The position numbers were made by a program, and so were the translations under genes. Below, one piece after another: positions 63,278 through 64,000 of a DNA stretch of 64,000 nt (positions are counted from its first letter, which is position 1; each line of letters opens with the position of its first letter). The notes beneath the pieces are model-generated. The model saw only the letters and a program-made list of their open reading frames with translations, searched no databases and was not told the DNA's origin. The stretch comes from Exilibacterium tricleocarpae (GTDB taxonomy: Bacteria; Pseudomonadota; Gammaproteobacteria; Pseudomonadales; Cellvibrionaceae). The DNA lies in NCBI RefSeq assembly GCF_007004655.1, contig NZ_ML660089.1:62001-126000 (forward strand), written 5' to 3'.

Positions 63278-64000
63278 TTACTGCAACAACGCCATCGCAG
63301 CTTCCATCTCGTCGCTCAGGTCTTCCCCCTCGGCAAACTGCATATCGGGGTCCAGCCCCAGACGGCCAAACGACAACACCTGCTCGTAGTCAACCTTTGC
63401 CAGCGGATGCTCGCTGCCCATATAGCTCTGCAGCGCCGCCACGGTCACGATATCGGCATAGTCGGCGGCGTCGCCCTGGCGGGTGAAATTCAAATACTCG
63501 GCGGGCACGTTGCGCAGCTCCTCGGGAAACTCCCAATGCTGCAAAATCTTCTCTCCGATACCCGGGTGCAATGAGTGAATCACCCGATCCAGGGTAATGC
63601 TGTCTTTCAGCAGCGATGCATGTTCCTCGGCGTAAGTCAGAATCGGCAGGATGCCGATCTGGTGAACCAGGCCCGCCAGCATCGCCTGATCCGGCCGCAG
63701 GCGCGTATAGTGACGGCACAAGACGTGACAGATGCCGGCGATCTCGCTGGAGCGGCTCCAGACCTCGCGCATGCGGGTGTCGACAATATCGGAGGTGGCC
63801 TGAAACATCTGCTCCATGGCCAGCCCGGTGGCCAGATTGCAGGTATATTCGACGCCCAGGCGCATCAGCGCCATTTTCAAATTCTCGATTTCCCGCGACG
63901 CGCGCAACAGCGGGCTATTGGCCACCTTGATAATACGCGCAGTCAGGGCGGCGTCATTGCCGATAACCTCCGCCATCTGCTCGAGACTGGCGTTTGCATC
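63278..64000 (-). CDS. HDOD-domain protein, C-terminal part (runs off window)
   Basis: At least 240 residues of an HDOD (HD-related output) domain, a signalling fold that lost the HD catalytic pair. Visible are VIGNDAALTARIIKVANSPL, the helix MALMRLGVEYTCNLATGLAM and RLRPDQAMLAGLVHQIGILP, ending in a short acidic tail (EGEDLSDEMEAAMALLQ). The frame is open to base 64000 and the true start lies outside. Such proteins often act in motility, DNA-repair or two-component signalling; no partner is visible here. Confidence 0.88.
   Translation of the reverse strand, partial: DANASLEQMAEVIGNDAALTARIIKVANSPLLRASREIENLKMALMRLGVEYTCNLATGLAMEQMFQATSDIVDTRMREVWSRSSEIAGICHVLCRHYTRLRPDQAMLAGLVHQIGILPILTYAEEHASLLKDSITLDRVIHSLHPGIGEKILQHWEFPEELRNVPAEYLNFTRQGDAADYADIVTVAALQSYMGSEHPLAKVDYEQVLSFGRLGLDPDMQFAEGEDLSDEMEAAMALLQ

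Overview
The window reads as chromosomal DNA of a GC-rich, aerobic, Gram-negative gammaproteobacterium, probably of the marine oligotrophic or Cellvibrionales-like type. The lineage rests on conserved gene neighbourhoods and on the style of the gene content. prfB carries its programmed frameshift and lies beside lysS. tadA, mltF and purL sit together in the usual gammaproteobacterial order. There are four TonB-dependent receptors, several acyl-CoA enzymes and a yjcH-actP pair. The exact genus cannot be read from the sequence.

Layout. 1-3.4 kb: fatty-acid or acyl-CoA oxidation, with a multifunctional enoyl-CoA hydratase (cut by the window edge) divergent from two acyl-CoA dehydrogenases. 3.4-4.7 kb: an acetyltransferase, a small phosphatase-like protein and a terminator. 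4.7-13.9 kb, all on the minus strand: a FecI sigma factor, a FecR anti-sigma factor, a receptor with an N-terminal signalling domain, a second receptor, then yjcH-actP; together they look like a cell-surface-signalling-controlled uptake locus ending in an acetate-type symporter. 14.2-24.4 kb: an accessory catabolic stretch with phenylacetate-CoA ligase, an IclR regulator, a 2Fe-2S ferredoxin and its reductase, a TetR regulator, an epoxide-hydrolase-like enzyme, a third receptor and an NADP-dependent oxidoreductase. 24.4-31.5 kb: housekeeping genes (DUF1653, tadA, mltF, purL). 31.5-37.9 kb: small proteins, a methyltransferase, a SRPBCC protein, an M49-like peptidase lipoprotein, a second alpha/beta hydrolase and a second TetR regulator. 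38.6-45.7 kb: a fourth receptor, a haem/PQQ-type beta-propeller protein, an ABC exporter and a DUF2058 protein. 45.9-49 kb: an AraC regulator, a RAYT-like protein lacking its HUH histidines and a lipoprotein hydrolase. 49-56.7 kb: an unusual envelope block of a caspase-fold SEL1 lipoprotein, a 19-bp tandem array, an autotransporter barrel and a 1273-residue lipoprotein with three haem-binding motifs and fibronectin III domains. 57-64 kb: peroxiredoxin, a small conserved protein, a MerR regulator, prfB, lysS, two small proteins, ung and an HDOD protein cut by the window edge.

The most unusual feature is the non-coding DNA. A modular family of palindromic elements recurs through the window (about 12.85-13.12, 15.65-15.92, 18.48-18.62, 19.57-19.62, 45.11-45.16, 52.70-52.84, 56.81-56.91 and 61.98-62.01 kb). 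Two short copies have terminal inverted repeats and target-site-like flanking duplications, and one hairpin splits fecI from fecR. Several repeats begin at or within a few bases of a stop codon. Two separate 19-bp tandem arrays and a 7-bp tandem array add to this. No tRNA, rRNA or CRISPR array was seen.
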